DNA of 64,000 bases from Bedellia somnulentella (GCA_963576735.1 OY755170.1:18894875-18958874), one strand, 5' to 3'. Positions 11,953-23,817 are shown, counted from the first letter of the stretch. Notes: generated by a model not told the origin, from the sequence alone. Program-made: numbers and translations.

Positions 11953-14900
11953 TGTTTGACGTTATTTCTGCGTATTTAAACACGCCCCTGTGATTTATTA
12001 ATTGTTAAAAGAGAAAGCGTAGGAACTTAAAACGTAGACAAACCGTATCTTGTTATAAATAAAAACAACCGTAAGGTGAATAAATATATTCGATAAAATA
12101 TATGTCCAAGGAATGACATCAAAAAACGCAAAAAAAACAATTCAGATAGAGATGAAAAATTTGTAATGGAAAACATGGAATATTAAAAAAGGAATTCAAT
12201 TATTTTGATATCGACATCAAAACAAAAAAGTGTTTATTATTCTGAAAATATTAAAACAAAATACTTATAAAATATCTTTAAAACAAACAAAACTATTTAG
12301 AAAACTGCAAACATAAAGTAAATTGAGAAAGTATTACATATTACACGATTAAATATTTCCAAAACAACAATAGAAAACTATTAAAATGAAAGTGTTTTAC
12401 GAAAGCATTATTCCACGATGATAAATTGAAAAAACAAATAAAAAAATCAGTAAGTACGCTGTATTGAACCGTTCCGTAGGGAGCCATGATACCTCGTAGA
12501 GCTACACTAGCGGGTACTTTATTGCGGAGTTATTTTAAAATTGTATTACCATGTAAGATGTTAATTGAAATTAAGTGATGTTAAGGATAATTTTGTTCAC
12601 AATGAAATACTCAAAATCAACAACACATTTATTTGGACAAGGATTTATATTTTGTTGAAAAAGCTCTTTATCATTAATTTCATCCAAATTTGATTACCAT
12701 AAAAAAGTTATATTTAATTTACCTTAAGAGATATTTACTGTCGTAGACATTTTTTACATCACTTAAAGAGGCGTAATTCTTACATACATCTTTTTTGGGT
12801 AACTTGACGAAGCACACACAACGGAATCCTTCAAATATGAAAAAAAAATCCCCGTTTTTGTAATATTTAATTTCAGATTCCTGGCTGCTGTCGATCGCAG
12901 CGTAATTATATATAGCCTAAAGCCTTTCTCGATAAATGGACAATCTCACAAAAACATGTTATCAATTTGAATCAGCAGTTCCTGAGAGTATAGCTTTCAA
13001 TCAAAAACAAACTCTTCATCTTCAAACTCAGATTTATAATATAAGCTTTGAATTATTTTGAAGACAAATTATATTTATTCACATTGAAAATGATAAATGA
13101 TACACATGAGTAATTAGTCATAACAGCACTCGATTAATTAGAATCTAGTTCAGCTGACTAACTCTCTCTCTTGTATCATTATGTACTTTTATCTACATTA
13201 CTCGTAGTTACGTTTTAGCAAAAATTTCATTTGTTGCCACTTGCACGTTTGTTTTTTAATTACCTGACTTACATGTTGTTATAGTTAAATGAAGTAGCCT
13301 TCTCATTACTACGAAATTGTCTTTCTTAGAAACTTTTCAATATGTAAAATATATACTCTGAAACCGCCGCCCATATAAACTAAATGGGCAACAAACCCAG
13401 GAACCAAATGTAGTTACAAACTTGCATGGAAATGGAAACTCTTTTAAGATGAGTTCACACAAATTTTGATGTAAGACTAAGACATTACAAAGATAGAAAC
13501 ATTGTATGTGATATGACACTTTTCAACAAGGATTTCGAACGTAACAGTTTTAAAAGATTGTATATTTATCGATATCTGTCTTCGGGTCTTATTCCTTAAC
13601 GTTCAGTCACATACAAGTCAATATGCTCTATATGTAGAATAAAAAAAAGTATATACAAAAATTACTTTATTTGGTTTTCTTGCATCAAAACATAATATAC
13701 ATTAATAACAAAGTGCATTACAAAAAGACAAAAAGGTTCAAAGCTCGTCCTTTCCGCAATAATCAGATAGGGTTGATTTTCAGCTTTATAAAAGAATATA
13801 ATTATAATATGTATATGATTAAAAAAAATATAATAGTCGTAAATATCCAGAATATTCGTAGCAATGTGGTATCCAGTACTAGCAATTCGAGCACAAGAAG
13901 CTTAAATACGATATAGTGAACTGTCGTTCGGTTTCAATTCGCCAAAACCAGAACTTTTCCAAGACAATTACTTATTTATTTACCTGCGTTCCGTTGGGAG
14001 CGATAAACTTTGTGAGGGTGAGGGTTTATCGCAGCGGTAACTCTGAAAATATTTTTAGTCAAGAACATTGAGGTTATAAATACAAGGTTACGTTAATAAA
14101 GGACTGAAAATAAAATTATCAAGATCAACGTGAAACTTTAAAAAATTGCAGGATGGTATCACCGAATTATCCGAAAATTTAGATGATTCCGTGGAGGAGG
14201 GCATGTTTAGTAGTCGTTAGCCTGCCAACGCACATAAGTTTTATGGATAACCCTCCTCACCTCCTCACAGCCTATATATGGCCCCACCAAAAGGCTTAGG
14301 CCTACACATAAGTTTTCACACATCTTGCGGCTCCATCATCAATTCAGTTCGACAGCCCCATATTATTGTATTGTCATCGAAATCACATACAACTGTAAAT
14401 TGTCATCAGGGTACGATCTTTAAAAGATGGTTTTCTTTGATTTCATTACTTAGTAATAGATATAAAGGCCGTCCTAATAAAAGCGTTTTTTTAAGTGAAA
14501 CAAAAGGAAAACTGTATTTTTAATTTACTTTTTATATTACAGCTTTTGTACACTAATCTATCAGGCATGGAAAACAATTTTGTTCTGTTATTTTGGTTCA
14601 TTCAATGTTATTCAGCATGATTTAGTATCAAACATAAATGTTGAATATTGCTGAGTAAGCTTTTTGAAAAGCAATACCACGATCGTGTTCACATGACAAT
14701 GAGCTTACAGGCACACTCATTATTAATTCAGAATACACTGCATAGAATACGGTCACATGATAAAAATTATTGATGTGATATTAATAGCAGCTTTGGACAC
14801 ACGACAACTATATTCGTTTCCTCGTATCTAAGCGTTGCATTTAATTATGCACGCGTGCTTGCGAATAATGGAACGTCATCAAAGAACTTTAACTAGTCTA

Positions 14901-15117
14901 ACATAACTGTTTTTACAGTTTGTCTGCAGGTGGAGTCTCTTATGTATTTATATTTATGTATTATGTATGAATATTTTTAGTATATAATTATATGTGTAGT
15001 TTTTATACAATAATTTAGTAACGCGGTACATTCTACTGCTATTATTTATACGAGTATGTTATAAGTTTTCTGTTTCATTATGATATTGTGACGTCTTTTC
15101 TTTTATATTTTTATTTT
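11953..15117. other. Long AT-rich spacer, nothing recognised
   Basis: Over 3 kb without a recognised gene or repeat. Two open stretches of 81 codons (13671-13916, 14278-14523) have no motif, strongly AT-biased codons and no supporting context; I do not call them genes. Confidence 0.35.
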
Positions 15118-15404
15118 GGGGCTGACTGAAAATCAGTGTTGTGAGGTATTCATTTACTTCACAACGATAATGCTGAGGCAGCTTCCAAATTCGTTGCTAC
15201 TACGCAGGTTATACGGCTATAGTTTTTTTTTTTCTTTTATACAATATCATACACACTAATTCTTCCCAGAATTAGTGTGTATGATATTGTCTTTTTATTA
15301 TTATTTTTGTATGTGTTTGTATTTACCTATTTTTGTGCTGTGTCTTCCTTTGTACGTGTGTAGCAGCGAATAAATGTTTTTCTTTCTTCTTTCTTCTAGT
15401 CTAA
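15118..15404 (+). mobile_element. LINE 3' UTR (CR1/Daphne-like)
   Basis: GGCTGACTGAAAATCAGTGT at the start mirrors GGCTGAAAATCAGCGTGC in the 3' UTR of the CR1-like LINE at 51.39 kb and GTGCTGAAAATCGGAGC at 43.81 kb. All three run on to an AATAAA-like signal and a short simple-repeat tail (here AATAAATG then TTTCTTCTTTCTTC). No coding part precedes it, so this would be a severely 5'-truncated insertion. Confidence 0.6.
15241..15290. repeat. Perfect 23-bp hairpin with 4-nt loop
   Basis: ACAATATCATACACACTAAT... at 15241-15263 is exactly reversed at 15268-15290 around the loop TCCC. It sits inside the LINE 3' UTR and is absent from the related UTRs at 43.8 and 51.4 kb, so it is either an insertion or a lineage-specific structure. 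Confidence 0.85.
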
Positions 15405-16499
15405 ATTCAAGAACCTTTATATTTTAAGTAATCCTACTTTATACTAGATTTAGTTGTGATTAACGGACACTCATGATTACCAGTTAGAAACATGTACATG
15501 TTGACAGGTTTAAATCTATTTATTAACCGAAATACTTTCATCCTGTTGTTTCGAATTTGACGTTGTACAAGTATTTATTTTTTTACTTGAATGCATGTAG
15601 ACTGTATTTATTATTTATTTGTACATTTAGTGGTTTGTGTTACTGAGTCCTAATATTAGCTTGCAATAAAAATATATTTTTCATACTTTCATTTACTAAA
15701 TACGAATGAGCTTATGGTCTTTAAGAGCCATTGTTTTGAATATTACGGTATTCCACCAAACCTTGTATTGACACTTGGCACTACTTACTATACCATCAAT
15801 AAAAAAAGAGGTCACTATCATCGGCAATGGCTTAGAGAAGTAGAGAAAACCAAACATTTTCAACACGCTTATATCAGGTTCACCTGTATGTATGCATGAA
15901 ACCGACTCCTTTGAACTCGATTTTGTCCCACTTTAAACAGACCAATCTTATTAAAACTTTGTGCACTAAGCAAAACTCAACGATAATATAATAAATACAT
16001 AGGTTTTTATCATTATCCCGATTTTAGTAGATATAAGTAATAATGATATAAAAGAGAAAAAAAATACATTGTATTAGCTGAAAGTGGTAATGAACAAAAA
16101 AATATATTTTTGACGTAAAAAAGCGTGGGGCGCTATGTGCCACGATCTCATTGTCATTTTCTTGTATGAGCAATTATTGTTCTTTTCTAAGTTAGAAGAG
16201 CTTTAAAAGCGTATTTTTTAGGTATATTATTATACTATATTTTTAAAATGTGGCTGTAGCAACTCTTTTCATACCACATGCTTTCATACTCGGTTAGAGT
16301 CGTTTTAAAGCAGAAAAGGTAACAGATGGTGACATAAAAGCTACTAAACTATTCACAAAAGCATCATAAGCATTAGTGGTCTCGTATTCGCATTTGGGAA
16401 GACAAATAAAGAATATGCATAGGATAGGCAGTAATAAAATGTAGTTGAAACGTATAATTAGAGAATATGGCTGAGACAGAAATGCGTTTTTGTAAGTAA
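15405..16499. other. AT-rich spacer, nothing recognised
   Basis: No recognisable gene or repeat. Confidence 0.35.
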
Positions 16500-16612
16500 G
16501 TATTATAATAAGAATGCTAAATATAACTGAAGATCAAAACTTTTAGCAGGATCCTACAAACTGGCGATCGACAGTCTCTACTTCCCAATCAAAAGTAATA
16601 GACTTAGAATAT
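16500..16612 (+). pseudogene. RTE 3' end fragment, degraded
   Basis: GGATCCTACAAACTGGCGATCGACAGTCTCTAC reads as a diverged copy of the RTE terminal block, followed by a decayed TTCCCAATCAAAAGT instead of TACCCCAATGGG. Confidence 0.5.
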
Positions 16613-16659
16613 TTAGTATGTTTTTTTTAATATACTCTAAAACACAAACTTCCTAGTCT

Positions 16660-17005
16660 TAATATAACAAGAGGTGTGTGGAATACCACCATTCATTCAG
16701 ACAGGCGAGGGTGGGTTCAAATTTTGGAATTTTTGGCCGGGCCTACGAAAATTTGACTTTTCTTAAGTCGTATTTGTATCGTATTCGTATATTATCATGG
16801 TGGTCAACGGAAAGGGAAAATGTCGTGAAGAAGTCGAAGTTATACTTAGCCATGTTACAGTTTATCCGTACATATCGGTTGTAGACCTGCCCCGTATGAC
16901 ACTGTCCCAGCCAAATGTGGATACTCTGAACACCAACTGAAGATGTCACGTGATATTCACAAGAATGCAACTCTGCCACCCCTTCGAGGATATTCAGCAT
17001 TAAAG
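16660..17005 (+). mobile_element. SINE-C copy, near full length but diverged
   Basis: In order: a degraded tRNA-like head, GGGCCTACGAAAATTTGAC, TATTATCATGGTGGTCAACG, a CCATGTTACAGTTTATCCG block, and CTGCCACCCCTTCGAGGATA near the tail. Same order as the 40.9-kb copy. Confidence 0.7.
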
Positions 17006-18420
17006 TGGTTTGAGTTTGAAAATAGTAATTTTATATACCTATGATTTGTAGTTAATATCGGTTCAAATATTTTTGTACACTTAAACACAAATGAGAATGT
17101 TCATAGCACGATAGTCAGAGAATGACGGAGTTGTGTTAAGAGCTTTTAAGTTTGTATAATGACGTCTCTCTCTACCCATTTGCCGACAGAATGCATTTTA
17201 TGTGTGGAAACTAGGTCATACACCTTTTGTTTCACGAGTTTTTAAAACTCGATTTTTTTCTCGTCTGTTCCTTTTATGCATACGTATAGGTTGGGTCATT
17301 ACGTAGCGGCGAGTTGGTTGGTCTAATGTATTTGCTCATAGACATACATTTTATTTCTCAATTCAACATTTCAAAGGCGAAGTTAATGCTTCAATGCCGG
17401 CTGCCGGAGAGTTACAAAATAAAAATATAAATGTATGACAAATTCATTGGTAAGGACTGTTGGATTAGAAAAGCACCATCTCATATTCTTCCCCTGAGTA
17501 TAGTTCGAGATAACTATGGGGTTTTAGGTCTTTCATTTAATTTATGGGCGATATGGCTTTCCCACCCACTCTTTTTCGACAAGTGGGTGAGAAATCGTTG
17601 ATTCCAAACGCAATTAACTTTGGGTACATAGCTCTATGTGAGTATAGGTGAGATAATGTTTTAGGAAACTGGATGCAAAAAGTTAGTCTCCGCGGGTTTA
17701 GTGGCAGGCACAAAGCTAGTTCTCACATATGGTGAACCGTCATTACTGGGTACTTATGTTTAAGTTCAAAACTAAATTGATTAAAAGTAACATAAATGAT
17801 GAAGAAATTGCTTTAATAATTATGTAGTGATAAAAATATTATAATAAAATTAATAATATAATTAATATTAATATTTATACACGATATGGAATATTTTGTC
17901 GTAGACAAAGCAGCTTAATTATCTTTAAAGATTTGAACAGTAAATACAATTTAAACCAATTATCAGGCATTGTACGTTTTATCGACCACCTAAATAATTT
18001 AAGTGTATAATATAAGAGATCTATACATACCATCTTTCTCAATTTAGAAAAACAACTTTTATTACTAATATGTGCATGTTGTGCACGTGTGTTTTAAAAT
18101 AACTCAAAAGAATATCTAAAGGCAAAATTGCCATTCTAAGTAAGTGGTTATTTAATGGTCTTTACCTATCTAGCGGTGATAGGATATGGACAATATTCTA
18201 ATTAGGCACGATGACGTATCAAAACCAAATGCAATAATAAATAAAAATAATTATCTTTTTATTTAAAAAAATACTCTTAGAAATATTACAAGTAGTACGC
18301 GTTAAAGAGTAATTATAGGTACAAAAATTACAATTTTTAAATTCCTGTGTATAGTTCAACACCTCACATTTCGCTAAGTAAATCGGATCATAAGATTTAA
18401 TCTTCGCAAAGTCTTAGTAG
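17006..18420. other. AT-rich spacer with a possible SINE-A remnant
   Basis: Around 17458-17600, TTGGATTAGAAAAGCACC and TTTATGGGCGATATGG resemble SINE-A landmarks, but too loosely to define a copy. The rest is featureless. Confidence 0.3.
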
Positions 18421-19119
18421 TTTTGTAAAAGATTGTGGTTAGGGACATGGCCGCAAGAATGGGCTCACACTGTATTTATCCCTCTACATAAGAAAGGTTC
18501 GACGAAAACGTGCAGTAACTACCGCCTTATTGCCCTAATATCACACGCGAGCAAGATTTTACTGCACATTCTCAACGAGCGCCTCAAGACCTTTTTATCC
18601 AAAGAGATTGCACCCGAACAAGCCGGCTTCGTAAAAGGAAAAGGAACCCGGGAGCAAATCCTGACTGTGCGCCAGATCATCGAAAAAGCCAGAGAATTTA
18701 ACAAGCCCACTTATATTTGCTTTGTTGATTTTTCAAAGGCGTTTGACTCAGTGAAATGGCCGAAACTTTGGAAAACTCTGCTAGAGATGGGTACACCAAC
18801 ACACCTTGTGCACCTTTTGAGACGCCTCTATGAGAATGGGACTGCGTCAGTGAGAGCAGACGAGATGCTTTCAGACCACTTCCACCCTAGTGCGGGAGTT
18901 CGTCAAGGATGCATTATTTCTCCGCTTCTGTTCAACATCTACACAGTACTGATAATGAGAATTTCTCTCGAAGACTGGATGGACGGTATCGCAATCGGTG
19001 GCCTGAGAATCTCGAACCTGCGCTACGCAGATGACACCACCCTATTCGCAAGCAGTATGCGAGATATAGAAGACCTGCTGCATAAGATGGAAAGTGTCAG
19101 TTTGGAATTTGGCCTTAAG
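18421..19119 (+). pseudogene. Non-LTR retrotransposon reverse transcriptase (partial)
   Basis: An open frame of about 230 codons encodes fingers and palm of a LINE reverse transcriptase. Visible motifs: IPLHKKGSTKTCSNYRLIAL near the start; EQAGFVKGKGTREQ; catalytic motif A FVDFSKAFDSV; GVRQGCIISPLLFNIY; and the catalytic box RYADDTTLFA. All three catalytic aspartates are present. The frame is opened by a TAG just upstream, so the endonuclease part is missing, and it is cut at 19120 by the inverted Helentron end, losing the thumb and C-terminus. RT core intact, element dead. The clade cannot be fixed from this piece alone. Confidence 0.85.
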
Positions 19120-19315
19120 AAAAAACAAAAACAAAAACTTCAAATTAAAAAGTAAACAGGAAAAAAACAAATATTGTTACTTAAAACTATATTATTATTT
19201 TTTTATTTAAAAAAGAACCGCCTTCAAAAATCCAACTGAAAAGAATAAAATAATTTTTATTTATTTTATTATGTACACCTCTATTCAACTTCTTCTTTTT
19301 GAAGTCGGTGCCAAA
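19120..19315 (-). mobile_element. Inverted 5'-end fragment of the Helentron-like element
   Basis: Exact or nearly exact reverse copy (196 bp) of 19989-20184, the left end of the element that follows. Its terminus TTTGGCACCGACTTC faces the other copy, so the two are head to head around a ~670-bp spacer. It abuts the truncated reverse transcriptase at 19120. Confidence 0.8.
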
Positions 19316-19988
19316 CCAATTTTCATGACAAAGAAGAACGAATATTAGTGGCCCGCTCAAGTGGAGTGAGTTCCCCTCCCCATCAGCGTATGTCATCCTT
19401 ATAAACCTTCCTTTTCATTCAATCAATAAAAAAAAAACGCATCAAAATCCATTTCGTAATTTTACAGATTAAATTATACATAAGGATGTCCCTATATCCC
19501 AGACATGGACAGAGAAAGCGACTTTGTTTTATACTATGTAGTAATTTAGATTCTCGACCGTCTTTTTACAAAGTGTTAGAAGTATTGGTTGTGCCAACTC
19601 GGTGCATGCATGTCCCTGTCGAATTGTTAATTCCGTTAGTTTGAAATCTGATAATCTTACATAACCTAACCTAACGTTAGTTTACTATCTCGCTATCTAT
19701 CTAAGATTATAATTTACTAGTATTAACAGTTTTACGGTGACATGTATATTATGATAATTTCTCTGCGGAGTGCGACGCATGCACACCAGGCTAAGCACCG
19801 CTCACTGTCCCCTATCTCCAGCCTATATAAAGCGACGCGCTAACCTTGAGGGCACACGTCGTCGTTGCGAGCGGATGAAATTTCTTGATTTTTCAGCGCG
19901 ATTGTGTTACTGTTGTTGAGGCACTATCGATTTATTTATTATTCGTATGGTTTTCTCTATGTAGCATGTTTTATTTTGGATTTGTTTG
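19316..19988 (+). promoter_or_regulatory. Spacer with a TATA-containing, GC-richer core-promoter-like block
   Basis: Between the head-to-head element ends lies TATATAAAG at 19824-19832, followed within about 30 bp by a GC-rich stretch (AGGGCACACGTCGTCGTTGC) and then AT-rich sequence. This has the layout of a TATA promoter and start region pointing right, into the Helentron-like element. No gene is recognisable around it. Promoter function is inferred from layout only. Confidence 0.35.
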
Positions 19989-20378
19989 TTTGGCACCGAC
20001 TTCAAAAAGAAGAAGTTGAATAGAGGTGTACATAATAAAATAAATAAAAATTATTTTATTCTTTTCAGTTGGATTTTTGAAGGCGGTTCTTTTTTAAATA
20101 AAAAAATAATAATATAGTTTTAAGTAACAATATTTGTTTTTTTCCTGTTTACTTTTTAATTTGAAGTTTTTGTTTTTGTTTTTTATTTCATACTTTTTAG
20201 TGATAAGTTCTTAATTCAGTCTGAGTTTTTTTAGTGAATAGTGAATTAGTGATAATTTTCTAGAGATAAGTTTTACTGTCCATTTATTTTATAGTTTTTT
20301 TTAACAGGTAGTTATAATATTTGTTATTATGACTTTAGCTTACTTGTTACTATTTTGTTTACCTGTGGGTCTAGGTAG

Positions 20379-20555
20379 AAAATCAAAGGATGCTTTAAGG
20401 AAAAGTCGCGTAAGGGAGAACGAAGCACCCAACGAAAAAAACAAAGACTTCAGAATGAGAGAGATCGTCAGCGTGCTGCTTTTGCTGCTGAAACAGATGA
20501 GCAAAGAGAAGTTCGCCTATCACAAATGCGAAGAAACACTCTTATATATATGTAG
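20379..20555 (+). pseudogene. STPR-like N-terminal remnant of a Helitron-type protein
   Basis: In the frame beginning after the TAG at 20376-20378, an arginine-rich segment reads RKKQRLQNERDRQRAAFAAE followed by TDEQREVRLSQMRRN. The AAETxEQRxxRLxxMR pattern is the hallmark of STPR repeats (the 23-residue repeat first known from silkworm fibroin-modulator-binding protein), which also occur at the N-terminus of insect Helitron-type proteins. About one and a half repeats are present. The frame stops at TAG 20553-20555, but the next frame continues at 20549 into helicase sequence. The segment is a relic, not a functional protein. Confidence 0.6.
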
Positions 20556-20686
20556 CGTTGAGTCGTGTAAAATCCCTTGATGAGATGGCTTTAAGTGATA
20601 TAGATTCAAAGAAATTACTTAACCATCCCCATGACGAAAGAGCCTTGATTGAAATGACCAGGATGAAAAACATGATGTTGCAATAG
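20549..20686 (+). pseudogene. C-terminal end of a Pif1/Helitron-type helicase
   Basis: This 45-codon frame reads YVALSRVKSLDEMALSDID, then KKLLNHPHDERALIEMTRM, and stops at TAG 20684-20686. YVALSRVxSLDxL is the highly conserved helicase motif VI at the C-terminus of Pif1 and Helitron helicases, a few tens of residues before the normal stop. It follows directly after the STPR remnant with a frame change, so everything between (Rep HUH domain and helicase motifs I-V in an autonomous element) is gone. Identification of the motif is strong; that it belonged to this element's parent is inference from position. Confidence 0.7.
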
Positions 20687-20839
20687 ATATTTTTTTTATT
20701 AAATATAATGAAGAGTAATTTATTCATGTTTTTTATATACATTTTTGTTTTATAATTTAGTAGCTCTGTTTATTACTAATAAAAAAACTTTATTAAAATA
20801 TATTGATAAATCTCTGTCTAGTATTGATAACTTTACATA

Positions 20840-21412
20840 CATACTTATAGGTCAAACTAAGAACCTCCTTTTTTTCGAGTCGGTTAAAGAACTTAAACCT
20901 TCTCCTGAATGTAATAACATAAACTGATTACTCTTTGTCTAATAATAACTAAGAACCTTCAAACTTACATACATACTTATAGGTGAAACTCAGAAACTCC
21001 TTTTTTGAGACGGTTAGCTTAAGCGAAACGCGAGATAATCGCCGACCAACATACATACATGCAGGTCAAACACAGAACCTCCTTTCTTTTAGAGTCGGTT
21101 AAAGCACTAAACCCATCTTCTAAATGTAACGAATACTTTTCTGAAAACCGCATCCAAATAGCTTTAGCCAAACGTGAGATAATCGCGAACCAACAGACAT
21201 ACATACAGGTCAAACACAGAACCTCCTTTCTTTTTTTGGTCGGTTAAAGTACTAAAACCTTCTCCTAAATGTAACGAATACTTTTCTGAAAACCGCATCC
21301 AAATAGCTTAAGCCTAACGGAAGATAATCGCGGACAATTATACATACATACATACATACATACATACAAACAATCGAACTGAGAACCTCCTTTTTTTGAA
21401 GTCGGTTAAAAA
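20840..21412 (+). repeat. Tandem array of ~80-165 bp units ending in TCGGTTAAA
   Basis: The anchor AGAACCTCCTTTTTTT...GTCGGTTAAA recurs near 20861, 20992, 21075, 21219 and 21383. Between anchors, longer units contain CTTTTCTGAAAACCGCATCC and GATAATCGCGGAC plus CATA microsatellite. Spacing is variable (about 131, 83, 144 and 164 bp), so units have gained and lost internal segments. The last anchor coincides with the element's right end. Confidence 0.8.
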
Positions 21413-22538
21413 TTACATACATCATAATTATGATTTACGTTTATAAAAAAACTATGTCTATGCATAATGACATTTAAAAAACAAACAATTCCATGTCGTA
21501 TAAGCATCAACATTTCCTAGATTGCGGTAACTCAATCCAACTCTTAAGAAAATAAGTTTTCTTAACACAAAAGAGATTTTTCAATTAAAACAATCCTTTT
21601 CATAAGAAAATATAATGCATCTTTTAATTATGTCATATTTTCTTTTATATTCTTTGTTGTCTTTCTGCATAGAAGTCCTTGTATTAAGGATCTTTTGTAC
21701 TAAGATTTAACAAAGGAAAATCACTCCCATCACATTTCAACTTCTTAATGGTGTCCTAGTAAAATATAATAGACGAAGTACAGCTACTAATGATGAGTAT
21801 AGGTTGGTAGCTTACATATATAGGTTTTAGATAGCACTATTTAACATTGGTTTTAATCCGACGGTACGGTACTCATATCTTTAGTCAGTTCTTCAATTAC
21901 TATTGGAAGCTGATTGTAGAAAAGATAGTAAAGGAATGTTTGTACTAACTATTTGCCCTAAAATAACTTAAAAAGTCTACACCCTCATTCACCTTCTTTT
22001 TTCATAGCTTTTGCAATCCTAGACATACACAAATAAATAATTAAGTGTCGTGCAACCACTTACGCCTGACTTATATATAGCTAAATATTAAATTATAGTT
22101 CGTTTACCATTAAATGCAAACAGATCGACAACACCTTCATTTTAGCAGTTTTCTATTGTTGTTTTGGCTATATTTCATCGTGTAATATGTAATACTTTCT
22201 CAAATACTTTATGTTTACCGTAGTTTTCTAAATGGTTTTGTTTGTTTTAAGGATGGTATTTTTTTATAACATTTTCACAATAATTAACACACATTTTGTT
22301 TTGATGTTGATAATATAAGTAGGTGTCATCTACATAATTATTCTTATCAGTTTAGGTTTCTGATTACTAAAGCATACGGTTAGGTTACCTATTCAAAAAA
22401 TCTAAGTTTCAGAGTTTAAAAAGTTTATTAAAAATATCATTTATGTAGAAGTACTTTAAAAAATATTCCTTTAATAACTTCTTAATCACTATCATAATAA
22501 CAAAAAATTACGCGTACGTAAGTCTCGGACAACAGTTA

Positions 22539-22540
<2 letters not shown>
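21413..22540. other. AT-rich spacer, nothing recognised
   Basis: No gene or repeat recognised. Confidence 0.35.
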
Positions 22541-22575
<35 letters not shown>

Positions 22576-22797
22576 CTCATGGCTATAAATATCCCTACAA
22601 GGCAAGAGCAACAGAATAAAGTAAAATTCAGCCTCTTTTGAAAGCTGCGTAGGGACATACGATGAAGTAAGTTGTTGGTGATGGGTCTCAAAACACATCG
22701 CCCAATCATCACTTAAAAAGCCTCACACCGTTGCCCGCCTGTAACAAACCACCACTGAATGAAATGGGGTAGGGTACTCTAAGCCGACACTGCTCAG
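22541..22797 (-). mobile_element. SINE-A copy with (AT)n expanded tail
   Basis: The body at 22570-22797 runs from CATACTCATGGCTATAAAT to AAGCCGACACTGCTCAGC. Instead of a TATG tail it abuts a pure (AT)n run at 22541-22569, probably tail-derived microsatellite expansion. Confidence 0.75.
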
Positions 22798-23427
22798 CAT
22801 AATACATACATTTATGTATGTACATCAATACATTTGAAATACAAATCACATTGATAATTTTATCTTCACGAAAATATGTTTTAAACAGTTATTGAACTTG
22901 ATACCTCCGGGCTTATCTAGCTGATCTTTTTGTCCCAATCACCTAACCGATGCCAGCTAGGACAATCTAATAACCATTATCTGATAATTAACTACTCGTA
23001 CGATCATATTACTCTCTTATCATAACTAGATGTACGAGTATTGGTTTTAGAAAGGATTAAGGTAAAAGTAGTATACAATACACTACTCTCACCTAAATCC
23101 TTTTGTAGAATGATTCCACTCAGCAAATATATAGACTATAATTTATTTTAATTAAAACAGACACACAATGTAAAAGTTATCTCCAGTCTTGTTATTGAGG
23201 CAGATTCCGTTAGAAATGATGCTTTTGTGTTAATTAAGGAATCGTGATTAAAATTGGTAATACTATTGTTCTTCTCTTGCTTACGTTTAAAGTCTTTTAC
23301 TTAAATAAAGCTTTTGCTTCCTTGAATCGAATTGCTCCTTATTGATAATTTATGAAATTATTCAAAACACCAATATAAATCATATACTATAGTATTTTTG
23401 TTTAATGACATTTCATTTTACGTGATA

Positions 23428-23700
23428 TGACGACGATAGCTCGGTGGATAGAATACCGTTTATCGTGCAGACGGCTAGTGTTCTAATCCCGGGTCAGTCT
23501 ACACCAATTTTCTTTTCTTAAGATGTTAATTTATCATGGTTGTTAACGGTAAGGTAAAACATCGTGAGCAAACCCATAATAATTTGGCTGAGTTGTCCTT
23601 AGTCTAGTGAGTCACGTGTCAACAATGTCACGTGATTTTCAGAAGAATTTGTACCTATGCCAATCCCTTCGGGGATATTCAGCGTGAACGTTTGAGTTTG
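23428..23700 (+). mobile_element. SINE-C copy
   Basis: tRNA-like head with A-box region GATAGCTCGGTGGATAGAAT and B-box-like GTTCTAATCCC, then CTACACCAATTTTCTTTTC, TTTATCATGGTTGTTAACGG, GTCACGTGATTTTCAGAAG and the tail CCCTTCGGGGATATTCAGCG. A segment present in longer copies is missing in the middle. Confidence 0.8.
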
Positions 23701-23817
23701 AATTATTACGGAAAGATAGAAAATATTTAAAAATAGAATAAAATAGCATAGAAAGTACAAAGCATAAAGCGCATTTACGAAAAGATTGTAATTGTAAATA
23801 AAGCCCAAAAGGTTTAC

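Larger units (their letters stand above)
19989..21412 (+). mobile_element. Helentron-like element, internally deleted derivative
   Basis: The left end TTTGGCACCGACTTCAAAAA and right end TTTTTTTGAAGTCGGTTAAA form a subterminal inverted repeat (ACCGACTTC / GAAGTCGGT). Inside are two short coding remnants: an N-terminal STPR-like segment at 20379-20555 and the C-terminal end of a Pif1/Helitron-type helicase at 20549-20686. A tandem array follows up to the right end. Short terminal inverted repeats, tandem arrays and Pif1-type coding are features of the Helentron/HINE branch of Helitrons. I infer a non-autonomous derivative in which nearly the whole Rep/helicase middle was lost. Confidence 0.6.

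Noticed and set aside
13671..14523. Two 81-codon frames in the 12-15 kb spacer
   Set aside because: No motif, AT-driven composition, no splice or regulatory context.
20840..21412. CRISPR-like array of regularly repeated units
   Set aside because: Units are long, of variable spacing and internally related, with no unique spacers; this is a eukaryotic transposon tandem array.
22492..22698. Frame with repeated YI
   Set aside because: Translation of an (AT)n run next to a SINE-A.
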